DNA from: Apus apus
Lineage: Eukaryota > Chordata > Aves > Apodiformes > Apodidae
DNA: 64,000 nt
Direction: 5' to 3'
NCBI RefSeq assembly: GCF_020740795.1
Contig: NC_067294.1
Coordinates: 4,340,001 to 4,404,000, forward strand
Position 1 is the first letter of the stretch. Each line of letters opens with the position of its first letter. Below the pieces are notes generated by a model. The model searched no databases, had not been told where the DNA came from, and worked only from the letters and a program-made list of their open reading frames with translations. This document shows, piece after piece, positions 11,123 through 61,249 of the stretch. The position numbers were made by a program, and so were the translations under genes.

Positions 11123-11145
11123 AAAAAAAAAAAAAAAAAAAAAAA
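11123..11145. repeat. poly(A)/poly(U) homopolymer, 23 nt
   Basis: An uninterrupted A-run on the + strand, read as a U-run in the FAM13B 3'UTR. It is probably polymorphic in length. Confidence 0.8.
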
Positions 11146-12741
11146 GGCATACCACCAGTGCTCAATAGTTTTAGTGCTTTTTTTTTTCTGAATTCCAAAA
11201 TTACATGCCTACAAGCAAAGTAAAACAAAACAAGAAGTATTCTACAGTACACAGATGAAATCTGAGCACTAAAAAATGCTACTTTCAACCTATTTCATAT
11301 GTTTCATGACAGAACAGCAAGTCTATGAGGTTACATGCTAGCTGTTTCTTACATGGTGAGAAAGTTCATTTTTGGTCTTTCATAAAGCAATGTGAACAAC
11401 AGCTCTGTTGACATAAGCCAGTCATAAAAACATGCAGTGAGAGTAGGTGCATGCAAAACATGGCCACAATCAAACTGATACATTGAAGAAAAAAAATAGT
11501 AACTGAGAAAGCACCAGTTAAAATTAACACTTAAGATTTCTTGCCAGAGCAAAACCAGCTGCTGATGGCTGCTGCAGAGCATAAAGCTAGTAGCTAAATC
11601 ATCATTCAGCACAGCAGATGTGATACTCAAAACATTATTTAGTTTCAACTCTGAAGCTAAATCATGCAAGGCCCATAAACTGTTTTGCTTACATCATAAG
11701 GGTTAGATAAGTTATTTTTATTCTCCAACTGTAAAACAAAATGGTGATAAACAGCAGTAACTTTTTCGCTCAAAACTAACCGTTCACCCTGTGGTGCACA
11801 TTAACTCCACTGATTTTAGCCCTTGATACCCTACTTATTTGGGGTACAGTACAATTTTAACTGTCCTAAGCCAGCTCTTTTCTGCTGGCCCTACACAAGT
11901 CTGAACGCCTTCGGCTTTCCCACACTCTGCAATGTTCATTATGTTCCTCAGATCTTCCCAAAGTGGAGATGCAGTATCCAATTCAGACAAAACACTATGT
12001 CACCACTAGTTGATAAACAATGAAATGATAAAATGAACAACAGTAATGTAAGTCCTGTAGGCAGCATGTGATACAACGTTTCAGTTTTCCAAGTTTTAAA
12101 AGACACTAAGCAAGGTCACTTTCTGGTTTGTCCACTGTCATCTTTATCAAGGAGGAAACGTGACCACTAATGAGCAAGATCCACAATGTCAATTATTTCT
12201 GGGTTATAGGAGCAATTTAGGATACCAAAGATTAAAAGTTGTTCCCACAGCAGTCCTTGGAAAAGAATTTCAGTCTGTTTTCTAAATAGTCCAGGAAAAA
12301 GAGCTGTACGTTTAATTTGCTGACTTTTTTTTTTCGCCGTGATAAAAAAAATAGGCAAGAGGAGCAGTTCAGTGTAGCATGATGGCATGAATCATTTCTT
12401 CAATAATGCAAAAAACTGGTAGTAACAAAAGTCTCAAAGTTCTTGTATGCTTAAGTAAAAAGAAACCTATGGTTGTTTTGGAATAAGATGGATGCATCTG
12501 TAATAAAAAACTTGGATGGAAACAGTGTTTGCTAAAGTTGGATAGAGCAGTCTCAAACTCAGAGGTGTTACTTGCTCTCTAGACAGGACCTACTTACCCT
12601 TCACACGTTCTAGTGGCACCACAAGAAAGGGCACAAACTGGTTTCTTTCAACAGTGCAGGACAAATGAGCACAAGCACCCAACAAGTACAGTGGTAGTAC
12701 ACAGAAACATCATGTTATTCAAGGGGCTGGAGGAACAGAAT

Positions 12742-49215
<36,474 letters not shown>

Positions 49216-49788
49216 ATCTTTTTGCAGCCAAAAATCAAAGCTGTCTTTTCTGTCAAATAAGAGGAATTAAAACCATATTTCAGTACACACCATTGATGTG
49301 TAACATAATGTGCATTAATTACCTAATGCAAATACTCTCCAGTCTCTCTCGATCAGTTCACTGATTTAATGAAAAATTTAGTTGCTCTGTTATACCATTC
49401 TTCCTATCAAGCTGAAACTCAAGCTTTACTGTCAAGTCTTTGCTTGATACAGGACCTAGACAGATAACAAAGGTATTACCAAAGGCAGCATAAGTCACTC
49501 AGTTAAACTGTTACTCTGTCAAAACCAAAATATTTCTTCTAGCAAAGAAGAAACTGTCTTTTCAAAATAAATAAGAAAAAGAAAACACACTCACTTAAAC
49601 ACAAGCAATCACTTTCACAGGATGGCACAGAGAACACAAAGTACATACTGTTAGTCAAAGCACTGCAACCTAAATTAATTCTCTGTTTACTAATGGCTGG
49701 ATAAAATCAAATGGATTAGACACACTGAAATCTATAGTTCCTTTTATTTTTTTGTCCATGCACATGTGAAGTAGTTCAAGCAGCCTAC

Positions 49789-49955
49789 CTCAGAGTACTT
49801 AAACAGCCGAGTTTGAAAAACGTTTTCTGCGCCAGCTGCCCTCACTGACCAAGCATTCTTTTGTCATTTATGGTTGTTTAAGATTATGGCAAAAGATCAG
49901 CCTGTAGTTCCTCATTGAAGAATAGCAGAACTCGATCAGTACTTCAGCAGTTAAT
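49789..49955 (-). other. FAM13B: probable FAM13B non-coding 5'UTR exon
   Basis: A 167-nt segment bounded on the minus strand by acceptor tccttattttcag and donor gtaggc, 540 bp upstream of the start-codon exon. When joined to that exon, the frame leading to ATG 49215 has an in-frame TGA about 88 nt before the ATG, consistent with an untranslated leader. Predicted from splice signals only. Confidence 0.5.
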
Positions 49956-52900
49956 CTGAAAATAAGGAAAATATTATTAGACCATCAAGTTTTCAACAGT
50001 TTTAAACTCAGTCATAAGTGTAAACATCACATTTGAGGAATTCTCCTTGTCAAAATAATCAGTCTCTTGCTCTGAACAAGAAAGGATAAAGACCAGATTA
50101 GTACGGCTCATGGCAGAGCATGCAAAAAACAAATCCCCTTTTTCACTTAGGAGTTAACCAATTTAAAGCAAAAGTTAGTGAGGAACATCTTAAGACTTAA
50201 CCACTATTAAATAATTTTCAGACTCATTAATTCTTCTTCCAAAGAATCATGAAGTGTTCAGTAGGTTAGACACAAGTGTTTTACAGTACTTACCAAATTA
50301 AAACATTTAGTTGCTATACAGTTCTTAGAAGGATGTCAGGCACTGGATAACACAGTATCTCAAAGCAGCACAAAAATACCCCAAAGTCCTAACTAAGGTC
50401 AATCAGTTTTCAGTGGTAAAGATCATCTTTTCTATACAGCTCATTATGTGTCCTCACTGCCAAAGTCCAAGTGATCATCTGATCTGGTCACAGGAAGTAA
50501 CTTCTCCTAAATCAGTCCCTAGAAACACCCACAACAAAGCATACGTAGTAAAATTTTGTGACTCATAATTTAAGATCAACATGAGAATTCAGCTGAAAGA
50601 CTTCAGAAAAACACCTTCTCTTGTTCTCCAACATGGCTCTTGCTTCTACTGCACATCACAACAAATGAAGTTTATCTCCACTTTCAAAGTTCCAACAACA
50701 TACTGCTCTCATTTCAGCACCAAAACGCCTGTCCAGTCATTAGCCTATGACACCAGAAATACAGAGTGCTTCCAATAGCTTGAATAAATAACACTTTCCT
50801 CCTCCCAATCCTCCCCCAACTGCACCCATGTGTTAAGGGAGCTGGCCATAAGCTCTCTACAAGACTGCTTCATCCTCCTCAAAAGTTTCTTGCATTGAGG
50901 CCTAGAGGAAAGAAGTATTTCAGGCTTACAAGTGTTTAAATTTTGCCTATCAATGTAAGCAATACTGACCAATATTCTTTCTTGTTCCTTGTCACCTGTC
51001 TCTATCAATTGTCTTGTACTACAAACAGGTTGTAAATCTGTTACGTGTCTCACACAAGTGGATCCTGGTCTGAGATCAGGACTCCAGGCGAGCTGACAAC
51101 AGAAAATAAAGGGTTATATTCCAGTCAACAGGCTTTATTTTTTTTTTTAACCAATCATGTCAAAATCTGTCATTGTGTAATCTTGGTTACTAAAAGATGC
51201 TACCAGATTTCAACAGTGAAGCAGTTGCAATTCATGACTCTCCTATAATTTATGAAGACACTGCCCAGCAATTTTTTCTTATTACTTAAGGGATTGTCAA
51301 CATAATCTTTGCATGCAAGTAGATTTCAATCAACCCCAACCTATCATGCAATTTTTAAAAGATGAAGATGCACACCGTCCATTTTCTCAAGTTCTACCAA
51401 GGTAAATCTATCCACAGTGAACCAGAAAGACTCCTGGCAGCCAACCGTGGGGATAATGGAAGCTGGGGAAAGAAAAAACATCTTTGATGGATCTGCCACA
51501 ACACTCCAGGCTGTCTTGCTAAAACAAACAAACAAACCATCAAAACAAACATCACCTAATAAAAAGAGCAAATTAGAAGCAACCTCTTCTTTATACTTTA
51601 ACACCAAATGAACAATCCCGCAGTCCAGCTTTCTTAGCAAAGATAACTGGGCTTAGTTAGCTGACATAAAAGCACAGCCACTGTTACCAAGTGCTGCAGA
51701 CAAATAGGATACCTGAACATTCATTTCATTCAGGAGACACGAAAAAAGAAAGACTTCTGTTTTAACTAGCTTGGCAGTGTAGCAATGAAGTTGAAGCAGC
51801 CCGGTTGTCTCATTGTTAGAGCAAAACCGGATTTACAACCTAAGCTTATACTTGAAACAAAGTTTAATGTGGCCTATCATCACCTAGGAAGAATTACTGA
51901 AAGCCTAATTTTCACTTTCTCAGATGCACACATCCTTACATACACACACTCCAATACAGGATTACACAAACCACTTTCTTTTCAGACCACTTAAGCCTTT
52001 TCCGTTTTAGTACAGGCTTTAGTGTAATCTTCACAGGCTGTGATACAATGCATCTAGTACTTATCAAGTCTAAAAAAAAAGCTAGAAACGTTTTTTAAAA
52101 GTAACCTTGACTTCCTGTAAGTTTTATTTCCTGTTATTTCCAACATTGTAAAACTAAGGATAGGCTCAGAACCTGTTAATAATTAAATATATCTCCACAT
52201 TTCACAGTGATCAACAGCCTTCCCACTTGCCCTCCCTGACACAGGATATACACCACTTGAATGCAGACACGTATAAAAGCCAAGATATATCAATTTCAGA
52301 TTTCTAGAATCTTTCACAAAAGCTAAGCAATACTGGGTTGTTTTTTTTTTTTTTTATTCAGCCATGATCGAACATTGCAGAAAACAGGAGCTAACCCATT
52401 TAGTCAACTATTCCTACTTCTGTTCATATTATCCTGACCCTTTTGAGCATGAGCTTCCCCCTCCCAGTTTCACAACCTACGTGCTTCGCAAGAGAAACAC
52501 GGCAGTCTTTTAAAAATACAAGTTTATGCTTTATTATACATACTCTGGTTCCATCTTTCTCAATTTACCCCCCATTACTACAAATGTTTACAAAGACACT
52601 TAAGCTACACCACTGTTCCACAAAACTTTACACAGAACACTAAAAACACACCTTACTGGCACCACATATTACAGCACAATTTTACAAGCGACTGAAAAAA
52701 CCCACTCTATGTCCTATGCAACATCTTGAGCCCAAGCACCTTAAATGACTCTGTATTGTGTATTTCAGTGCTCTCATCTGTCATAAGCAATCAAGAAAAC
52801 AAAACCTATTTTTTGGCATTTTTGCTTTGGGTGTGTTTTTCTTCATTTTAAGTAAGGCAAGTAGGTCATACAGGCTGCTGGGAAAACAGTGCCAAGAGTT

Positions 52901-55900
52901 TCATTCTGCCATCAGAATAGCATTCACTTATCTTGGCAACTGGAGAAGAATTCACACCCACATGTGAAATGCCACTAAAGAAAACACAGAATACATGGCT
53001 AACTGTTAATATTTGAGGAATATATATGAAAAAGTTTAGACCTAAATTTGGTTCAGCTTTTACCATACTATCGTTTTAAATTAAAGTCCTCAGAGTTCCA
53101 CCACCTGTCCTTAAAGGAATGAAAAAGCAAGAAGTAAAAACGTAACAAACACAAAAGGCTACAAACTTGAAACCATGCCATAGGAATGAAAACATTAATT
53201 CTCAAGTAGAATTTCTGCCACAAGTCTCAACTATTTAAGCAATTCTTTTATTTGCTTGTTTTATCTAGGAAGAAATTCATACCATCCGTGGAGCCAAAAC
53301 CCAAGCAAAGCAGTGACTGTCTGCTCTGTTTTTACTGTATTACTTTGTGGGATTAGCAGGCACCACCACTGATTTTATGGTAACATATGAAAAGTAAAAA
53401 CTGAAGGTAAGATTTTTAGATAGGAAATTTTAAAAGCGTTCTAGGGCAAGAAATGTACTTGTCCCTACTTCTTGGGAAATACACCTCAAGTTTAGGCTTT
53501 GGCTCGTCCAGTGCATGGTGCTGTTATAGTGGGAGCCACCCACGTGCCTGCACACAAGGTCCTGCAGAACACGGACACATCCTCTGGTGAAAGGAGGATC
53601 AAGGCTCATTTCCGCAGTACAAGGAGATTGATTTACCAACAGAATTCCACCACGACATTAAGGTGTCTCAAAGTTTTTAATTTCTTGTTCTATATCTGAT
53701 AAACAAAAATAATTTATTATGTTACTTATATGATATAGCAAACATAATTTGAAATCCAAATAAAGGATAAATCTTGGGTTTTAGCTACGTTTGAAATGTT
53801 CAAAGTTGTAAGAGATTTGAAGAATTTCCAAACAATGGCCTAAACTAATGACAAAGATTCCAACCTGGAATCACAGCAACTTTCCTCCTGTAATGACATC
53901 ACCCAGAGCTGGCTGCCAGGTGTGAGCAGAAGCAAGGCTGGGAAACCTGTGTACCAGCTCGCTGTGGAACATACAGCCCCATTTGCCAACTGCTGCCCTA
54001 CACACTGTGCCATTCCTGTTTCTGAAAGAATGGCAACCAGCACGCTCCTTTTTTCCCCCTCCCCTTTTCATCAAGATAAAAGGAAACAGGTTTTTTAAAA
54101 AAGTACTACCACAATCATAACATCGGGCACTAACATTATTTTTATGCCATTTGTACACTCGAATTACTGTTAACATTACAAATAGCTGAAAAGCTTTTGG
54201 GCAGAAGAGCCTTTGCTCACCTGATTTTCCCATTTTTTCAGCTAACAAGTAAAAAGACATTTTGCTCATTTGAATTAATCCAGTCAAAATTGAAAAGATG
54301 GCCAAGTTGGGGCAGGGGACACAGTTTTGAGGAAAGAAAAAGAAACCAAACCAAAACCTGAAAAAAAAACCCACCCCAAGCTTTAGGCAAATAAGGGGAA
54401 CACTACCACAAAGTCAGGACACTGAAAAGGACAAATGATACTTGTCTCAAGAGCACAGTTAAAATCATGCAGAGCTGAGCAAGTGTGTGAACATGAAGAG
54501 ACACAGAATATTCCCCATGAATAAAGAATAAACAACTTCAAAGGTACATTTATGTACTTATGAATAGATTTCAGTAGTTGAAACAAAAATCACATTAAGA
54601 AGTTTTAAAACCAGCAAGATTAGCTTAAAAGAGATTTTTAAAGCAAGATTTCCTCTTTTTGACTGTCAGTGAAATTAACTATGAAAAGGCAAAGTCTAGA
54701 CTGGCAAATCTGGAAATCTGGACTTAGCTCAGTTCTTATTGAAATTTAACAAGCTGGTCTCCTTAAGAATACATTCCCCATCCCCATAAAGGCACTATGT
54801 TTTAAAATAAACTACAGAATTTAACTTGCAGTGTTGACAGAAACCATGGTAGAATAAGTGTCTTTTCAAGCAGATGCAGCGTTCCTGCTCCCCTCATCTT
54901 AGTGCTGTTATTAACCCTTCACTGACATGTTTGATTTCTGGATAAAGAGCAATCGAAAGGAGACAAGTGTGTTGCAGTCTTACACACAATCATAAAAGGA
55001 GTCAGCAGACGCATGAAACACCAAGTTTTTCATTAATAAGCCCACTACTTGCACGTATCCCTTCACATGTGTACTCTTCTCACATACAAAAAAAACTCAG
55101 CTCTAGCTGATATTCTCCATCATCTGCCACTAGCCCTCCTGAGACAGCCTCAGGAAATAACCAACTGACAGAACAGTGGTTACACTGACAAAGTAAATGA
55201 AAGCACAAAAAAATACATCAGATTCAGCAGAATACAATTGTAATGCAATTTTTGTTTCCTGGAAATGCAGTAGCAAGCCTTATAACTTACAAATTAGAAG
55301 AATTCAAATTAAGTCTTTTATGTCGTTACCATGGAAGAAAAGCAACAAAACAACTCATGAAAGCTAATCTGAAAAATATATTACTAAAATTGATAGAATT
55401 TTGGATTTTATTTTTAAAATTCAGCCAAGACATCACAGTATTGAGTAGTATTTATATTCCAGCCATTAAAGTTTAGTCTACAATTTCAGCTGAGAGGAAC
55501 TGGTAACACTTTCTCTGGAAAAGCCCATCATCAAATACAGATCTCCATGAGAGGCATATCCACTGTACAGAAAAATGGACAGGAGTTAGAGTAAATGCAA
55601 AATTTAGGAAAAAAACCTACAAAACTTCAAATCTTAAGAAGCAAATTCAGCATTTAGCATCTGCATTGCAATAACATTAGTAAAGCCTCAAATATAGTGA
55701 TTGTTTTAAGCAACACTCTGTAAAATTTCACATTTTAAAAGCACAAGCTGAGAGACCACCAAAACGTTGGCTGATTTTCAATTGTTTTGATATGCAAAGT
55801 AACATGTTACATTCACTTACTAGTTAAAATCCAATGGATTTTTAACAGCATTACTGCAACTCATAATCTTCCTACAGCTATACTGTAAGGAAGAGGAACT

Positions 55901-58900
55901 AAAAACCATCCTCAGTACCAGAAGAAAGATGTTTGCTCACTGCTTCACACCCACCACTGAACACTGCCAGATTTGCTCTCAGCTGCCAATGCACATGTGC
56001 AGATTTATAAAGGAACTTCCTGCATGCACAGATCCCATCACATTCTTAACAACAGTAGTTAATAAATAAAAAGGCTTTTGTATCTTGTGCAACAGCTAAT
56101 TATATTCATCCAACTTGCCTCCCCCCACAGCAAAGCTGTACTGCACCAACCGCACACACAAGTGTCACTGCCACTACATCAGGCAGTAAGGAAGTGCAAT
56201 GGCATTACTAAAGTACAGTAAGGTAACAGAAATTATCAGTAAAATTATGCAACTTGAGAGGTTCATGTTATAAAACCACAGCAGCTTAACAATTGTCACT
56301 GCTCTTAAGACAGACTTTGGAACACAAGTTTAAGAAACTCAAACCTCAAAGAAACTGAAAAAGCAAACTATAAATATATAATGCACTTAATTTATTATAC
56401 ATAAGTTATCATATTACATATATTTATCATCAGCGTGCTTCTCTCCCTCCTAAAGAGGTAAACAGAAATACACACTGGAACTCAAAACATGACAAAATGT
56501 CATACATAGCCCACTTGGTACAGAAACACCACCTGTGTCATAGCAATGACCACGTGCCACCAAAATAAAGGACAGCCTTAGCATCCCCACTGGAGGAGTA
56601 AGACATTTCAATGAAGAGTTCAATTCTGTAGCAATTACTCTTTGAATTTTAGGGGAAGACGGGGAGCAGAGGAAAAAAAAAAAAAAGAGGCCTGCTAATG
56701 AGGTCTCCACCAAAACCAATTCTCATCGCAACTTGATCATGACCAAATGTGAAGATACCACTAGAAACCACAGGTCAGACATTACACTGCAGACTAAAAT
56801 TAGGTAACCTGATTACATTAAAAGAGTGACAAGACAACAAAAGATTTAATGAAACGTGAAGTTCAGCAAAAAGGAGAAAAAAAACCTTTAAAACATCCAC
56901 GCTTAAAAAGAGAGCATAAAGGAAGAAAGAACCACATTCACAAGATTCCAGCTCTTATCTTTTCAATTTTTGTCCAAGTATTATTATCTACACAGCTGAG
57001 CACAAATTTTAATGCTGAACACACCGCAGGGAACATTGACAAGAGACATCTGAAGAGAGCAGCTAGTGAGACTGGAGCTTGGACAATCAATTCAGGGTTC
57101 CCACCAGATACTCTGTTCTGGTCCAGCAGCTGCCCCACCCAAAATGTCCTTACAATGTCTTTATCTAATGCCCAGATAGTGAAGGAAATAAACCTCAACA
57201 CAAAAAAGCCTCTGCAACCACAGTCTTTGTTACAAGCTGCTTGAGCACAAACACAATGAGGTATCTGCATTTTAAGTTCAAGCTTGTAGTATCTTCCTTC
57301 TTTTAAGACAAATAGGCAGGATAAAATTTCACACATTCACAGGTGAGAGAGCCTAAGAACAGATTTGTTTGTTACTATCACAATAGAACTATTCATTCCA
57401 GTATAATCAGAATATGGCCCTAGGTTCAGCTGCCAAGTACTACCCATTTCTTGTACTGAATGACTCCACCCATGTTGCAAACATAACAGCACCATGGTTT
57501 CCAGCACCATAATCATCTTCTAAACTATGGGCTTTAAGCGTTCAAAACAAATCAGCTCTAAAAAAAAAAAAAAAAAATCTAGGTAGAAGATGCCGTAACA
57601 AATACATTTTAATTTAGGCTCTAAGAAGACAGAATTCATCTAAATTGACTGAACTTTCAAAATCCCAACAGCTGATTAGGAAGCCAGTATAAAAGTAGTA
57701 AGCCAAATATTAATTTACTAAAGCCTTGAGCTAGTAAATTATTCATTATTAATTATTAGTCATTATTCTCAAAGTTTTTGCAGTTAAAATGTATAACTTA
57801 GAGAAGGTGATACAGTCAGCAGGAGACTCAAACATGAATTACCTAACTTTACTACCTTTCTAGGAAGCAATGCTAAATTCTTGTACTCTGTCTGAACACA
57901 ATTTTAACATGAGACATACAGTCTCTGCACTGAATATCTAATCTGTCACTTCCAAAACTGCATGACAAATAACAAACTTCCCTCTTTCAGAGCCCTTCAT
58001 AGATGCTTTAATACTCCTTCAATTCTACATCTCCTCCTCAGATGTTTTGGATAAAGTGTTATTTTTTTTTCGTTCCTAAGTAACAGTCCTCACATCTGAA
58101 ATGATTAATATCTAACTGGGTCTGCAATACAAGAAAACAGTTAAAAGGTTCATCATCTTTCAACTTCACAGATCCAAATACTGAATTACCCTGCAAAGAT
58201 GTCAATTCACACTCATCCCAAGAGCTACTACATTCTTGGTTTGTGTGCTAACGTGGCAACAAAAAATTATCTGGTGTTATGCACAGAATTTAAGGACAAG
58301 TTGGAGGCATTTTCTCATCGACATCACTTCCTCTTCCTTAGAGCCGCAGCTCCTGGAGGGCAGGGGTGAGGCAGGGAAAAACCAAAATAACCACCATGAA
58401 AAAAACCACCTCAACCTAAAAAACTCGCCTCGGACTTGGCAGGTTTTACTCATTTTCTAATGAGCCCTACAAAAGGGCATCACTGCTGAGCTATAAACAT
58501 TTGACCAGAGATCAAAAGGTTGAGCGTTTGAAAAGGAAAAAAAGCCACCACAAAAAGCCTTCACACACAGAAAGCAGAGGGTTTCACATCTTACTGATGT
58601 CTGTTTCAAGTGCATGGAATATTTCTTCAGCCTCACCCGCTTCTGCAAACATGCTGTTAGGTATATTAGAAAGGAAACCTTCCCTGCTTTTACAGGTCTC
58701 ACATTATGAGCCACACATGACAAATACTAAATTAAGTCTTTTAACGAGGTGTAAGAAGGTCCTCGGGTGATACAAGCAGTGCACACAGCAAGAACCCAAA
58801 CTGACTAAGACTGAGCAGATAAAAACTATTGTTTGCCAAATTCAGATGTTTTGACACATTGTCCATCTCAAAATTTGCAAGATTTAGAAATTATCAGGAG

Positions 58901-60359
58901 CTCCTCCTAGTCAATTTCTTTGAACAAAACCATGAACGCCCTACTTGATTGATTTTTCTAAAATAATACTGTAAATTTCCAGTTTGATGCTTTCAAAACA
59001 CTGTGGTATTTGTTATTGTAATGTTGCCAAGACAAGGAAAGGATCCCTATGGTGCCAGCCAACATACAAAATACAAAGAAGAGATTGTAAATACCTTCAA
59101 ATCTATGCAACAAAGAACACGTAAAGCAATGTACTAGTAATGAGCAGTAAAAAAAAGACAAGTATTTTTTTCTTATTTGTCTAATATAATTTGTTTCCTT
59201 TATTTTATGCTGGCAGATTAAACCGCAGAGAAGACAGAAAAACTTCAAACCTAAATGCTAATCCAGGTCAATAATTTATTCCAAAGCCACATACTATTCC
59301 ATCCCTAAGGATAGTCAGGAATATGAGTATGCCTGAGTATAAACAACGGTGTAGGTATATTCAGTTTCTGTTTCTTTTTAACAGGGAAGAGGGATTAGCT
59401 GGTACTTACTTTATTCATTTGTTACCTTCCCCTCCCCTTGAACCCGACAGCAGTAACAAATGCTGTACAATTTTAAAAATGCAGCCAGACCAAGGAACTC
59501 AAAGAGAGCTGTATATCACAAGTTCAAGTTGCAGGGTTTGACGGCAGGGGAAGAAGTACCCTAAACATTGAGCATCGCACGTTATAGCAAATTTTGGTAG
59601 CAAGAGGCATTTGCACTCCAATGTTTAAATCCCTAAGGAGCTTCCAAGAACAATGGGAACCCACACTGACAGATTCCTCCGAAGATACATTCGGTCACAG
59701 GCTGGAGCGTTAAGTCCATAAGCTAGCGTCCCTAATGCTAGCGCTGCCTTCCAATTCACAGATTTAGTGACTACCCTTCTTTAACTTCTGGAACCAACTT
59801 TGCCGGCAGGGAGCTGCTCGGCTAATGCTGTCAGCGTGCCAAGTCCCCTCGCAGGGGGGATAAAGCTGATCCACCGTGGGAGGAGGGAAGAGGCTCGGCA
59901 GACAACTCCGGCGGCAGAGCCAAGAAATCCCTGCTGGCTGTCAGGGCTGCCTCGAAGGTCTTACCGACACAAGTGCAAGCTGGGAAACGATCGCACCACT
60001 TGACAGCTCCCTCCAAGAGGCTCTAGCAACTTCGGCACCACCACAGCCCCGCCACACGCCCGGCCCGGCCCCGCCACCTCCCCTGCCCAGACGAGGAAGT
60101 TCCCGCGCCCCTTATCAGCGCTGCTCCCAGAAGGTTCCTGAAGCCTGACGTGACACCTCTCCCTGCCCCACCAGCCGCCTCCAAAGCGGGGAGCCAGGCC
60201 CGGGCCGCCCCAAAGGGACGACCCCAGCACCCCCCCCACCCCGGCCCGCGCTGCCCCTCACGCCGCGCATGCGCCCCGCCGCCCCTCACCGTTGCCGGGT
60301 GACTCGCCCTCCCCGCCGTCCTCAGCACCGCAGCAGCAGGTTCCTCCGCCTCTTCCTAC
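49956..60359 (-). other. FAM13B first intron (10.4 kb, within 5'UTR)
   Basis: AT-rich sequence between the probable non-coding exon and the CpG-island exon. It has T15 and A18 homopolymers (52341-52355, 57560-57577). Open frames of up to 167 codons occur but none resembles a known protein. No transposon was recognised. Confidence 0.65.
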
Positions 60360-60540
60360 CCCGGGGGCCGGCGCGGGCCTCTCCTGGCCGCTCCGCTCTC
60401 CTCGCCGGCCTCCTGGATCGGCCGCCTCCCCCTGCCCGCGCCGCCGCCGTCCCTGCCGCAGCCGCTCCGTGCCTCGAGCGCGCCCGGCCGAGCGGGGGGT
60501 CCCCAACGGTAGCGGCGGCAACTGCCGGAAGTGACGCGCT
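60360..60540 (-). other. FAM13B: predicted FAM13B first exon (non-coding)
   Basis: On the minus strand a GC-rich stretch ends in the donor gtaggaag (60359 downward), the best GT site in the CpG island facing FAM13B. The 5' boundary is only a guess, placed near the ETS/CRE motif. Confidence 0.45.
60525..60536 (+). promoter_or_regulatory. composite ETS/CRE-like element
   Basis: CCGGAAGTGACG joins an ETS core (CCGGAAGT, GABPA/ELK type) to a TGACG half-site. This is a common composite near transcription starts in CpG-island promoters. A similar GAAGTGACGCG occurs near 61012. Confidence 0.6.
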
Positions 60541-60585
60541 GACTGACAGGTGCAGCGCGCGCCCCCCCTCCCCTCCCTCCGGGGT

Positions 60586-60591
60586 CACGTG
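60586..60591. promoter_or_regulatory. CACGTG E-box
   Basis: GGTCACGTGCC, a USF/MYC/TFEB-type palindromic E-box with favourable flanks, 50 bp from the ETS/CRE element. Confidence 0.5.
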
Positions 60592-60640
60592 CCGCGGGGC
60601 GGGGAGGGGGCGCCGGGAGGGGCGGGTCGGACCCGCAGCC

Positions 60641-60700
60641 CGGCCCGGGAACCGGCCCCGGGAACCGGCCCCGGGAAGCGAAACGGCCCCGGGAAGCGGG
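60641..60700. repeat. GC-rich degenerate tandem repeat
   Basis: CCCGGGAACCGGCC is repeated in tandem and then decays to CCCCGGGAAGCG units, about four copies. It lies inside the CpG island, upstream of the predicted FAM13B start. Confidence 0.75.
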
Positions 60701-61249
60701 AAACCCCAGCCGGAGCAACGGGGCTGGCGGCCGGGGGCTGCTGGGCGGGCTGGCGCGGCCCTTCCCGGGCGGTCGGAGCCGCCGCCCCATCCCCGTTGCG
60801 GGTCCCGGAGCCTCAAGCGGCGCCCGGGCAGCGGGACCCGGGCAGGAGCTCCGGTTCTGAAGCGACCCAACCGCCCGGCCCGGGCCGCCACCCGCGGGTC
60901 CTGCCCCGGTTCTGCCTCTCGGAACCGGGATAAAACATTCCCTGTCATTGATGTTTAATCACCGTGCCAAGAGCCGCCGCTCCCAAGCGCTTCCCCGGCG
61001 CTAACGGGCCAGAAGTGACGCGGTGCCCTTCGGCAACGAGCTGGCGCCGTGGGAAGCACAGAATTTAGCGCCTTTAAACTAAGTTAGCGCGGAGACGGGA
61101 GCTGACACGGCCGGTGTGAAACGCGGGGCCTGCCCGGCGGCAGCTCGCTCTGCCGGGCGGGGTCAGTCCCGTGTGAGGGGAAACTCGGGCGCAGATCGGG
61201 AAAAACATGTCGGGAAAAGCTGCTCTGCCCGTGAAAATCTGACAAAGAG

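Larger units (their letters stand above)
10505..12741 (-). other. FAM13B: FAM13B 3' untranslated region
   Basis: About 2.2 kb, AT-rich, running from the stop codon to the probable cleavage site near 10505. It contains a 23-base homopolymer (U-run in the mRNA, 11123-11145), a hairpin-forming AT palindrome near 10601-10624 and several ATTTA-type pentamers. No alternative coding exon is seen. Confidence 0.75.
60030..61230. promoter_or_regulatory. CpG island, FAM13B promoter
   Basis: Composition changes sharply from AT-rich to very GC- and CpG-rich over about 1.2 kb. It contains GGGCGG/GGGGCG boxes, an ETS site and an E-box and has no TATA box. It lies just upstream of FAM13B in the correct orientation. 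Broad start-site use is expected for such promoters. Confidence 0.85.

Noticed and set aside
53871..54374. 167-codon - strand frame in the first FAM13B intron
   Set aside because: There is no recognisable domain and no conserved block or supporting splice structure. Chance open frame.
56849..57336. Overlapping 131- and 132-codon frames on opposite strands
   Set aside because: They are mutually antisense, lack family resemblance and lie within an intron.
60269..60958. 229-codon + frame and 208-codon - frame in the GC-rich region
   Set aside because: Long open frames on several frames and both strands are expected in a CpG island with few AT-rich stops. The Pro/Arg/Gly-rich products lack domains.
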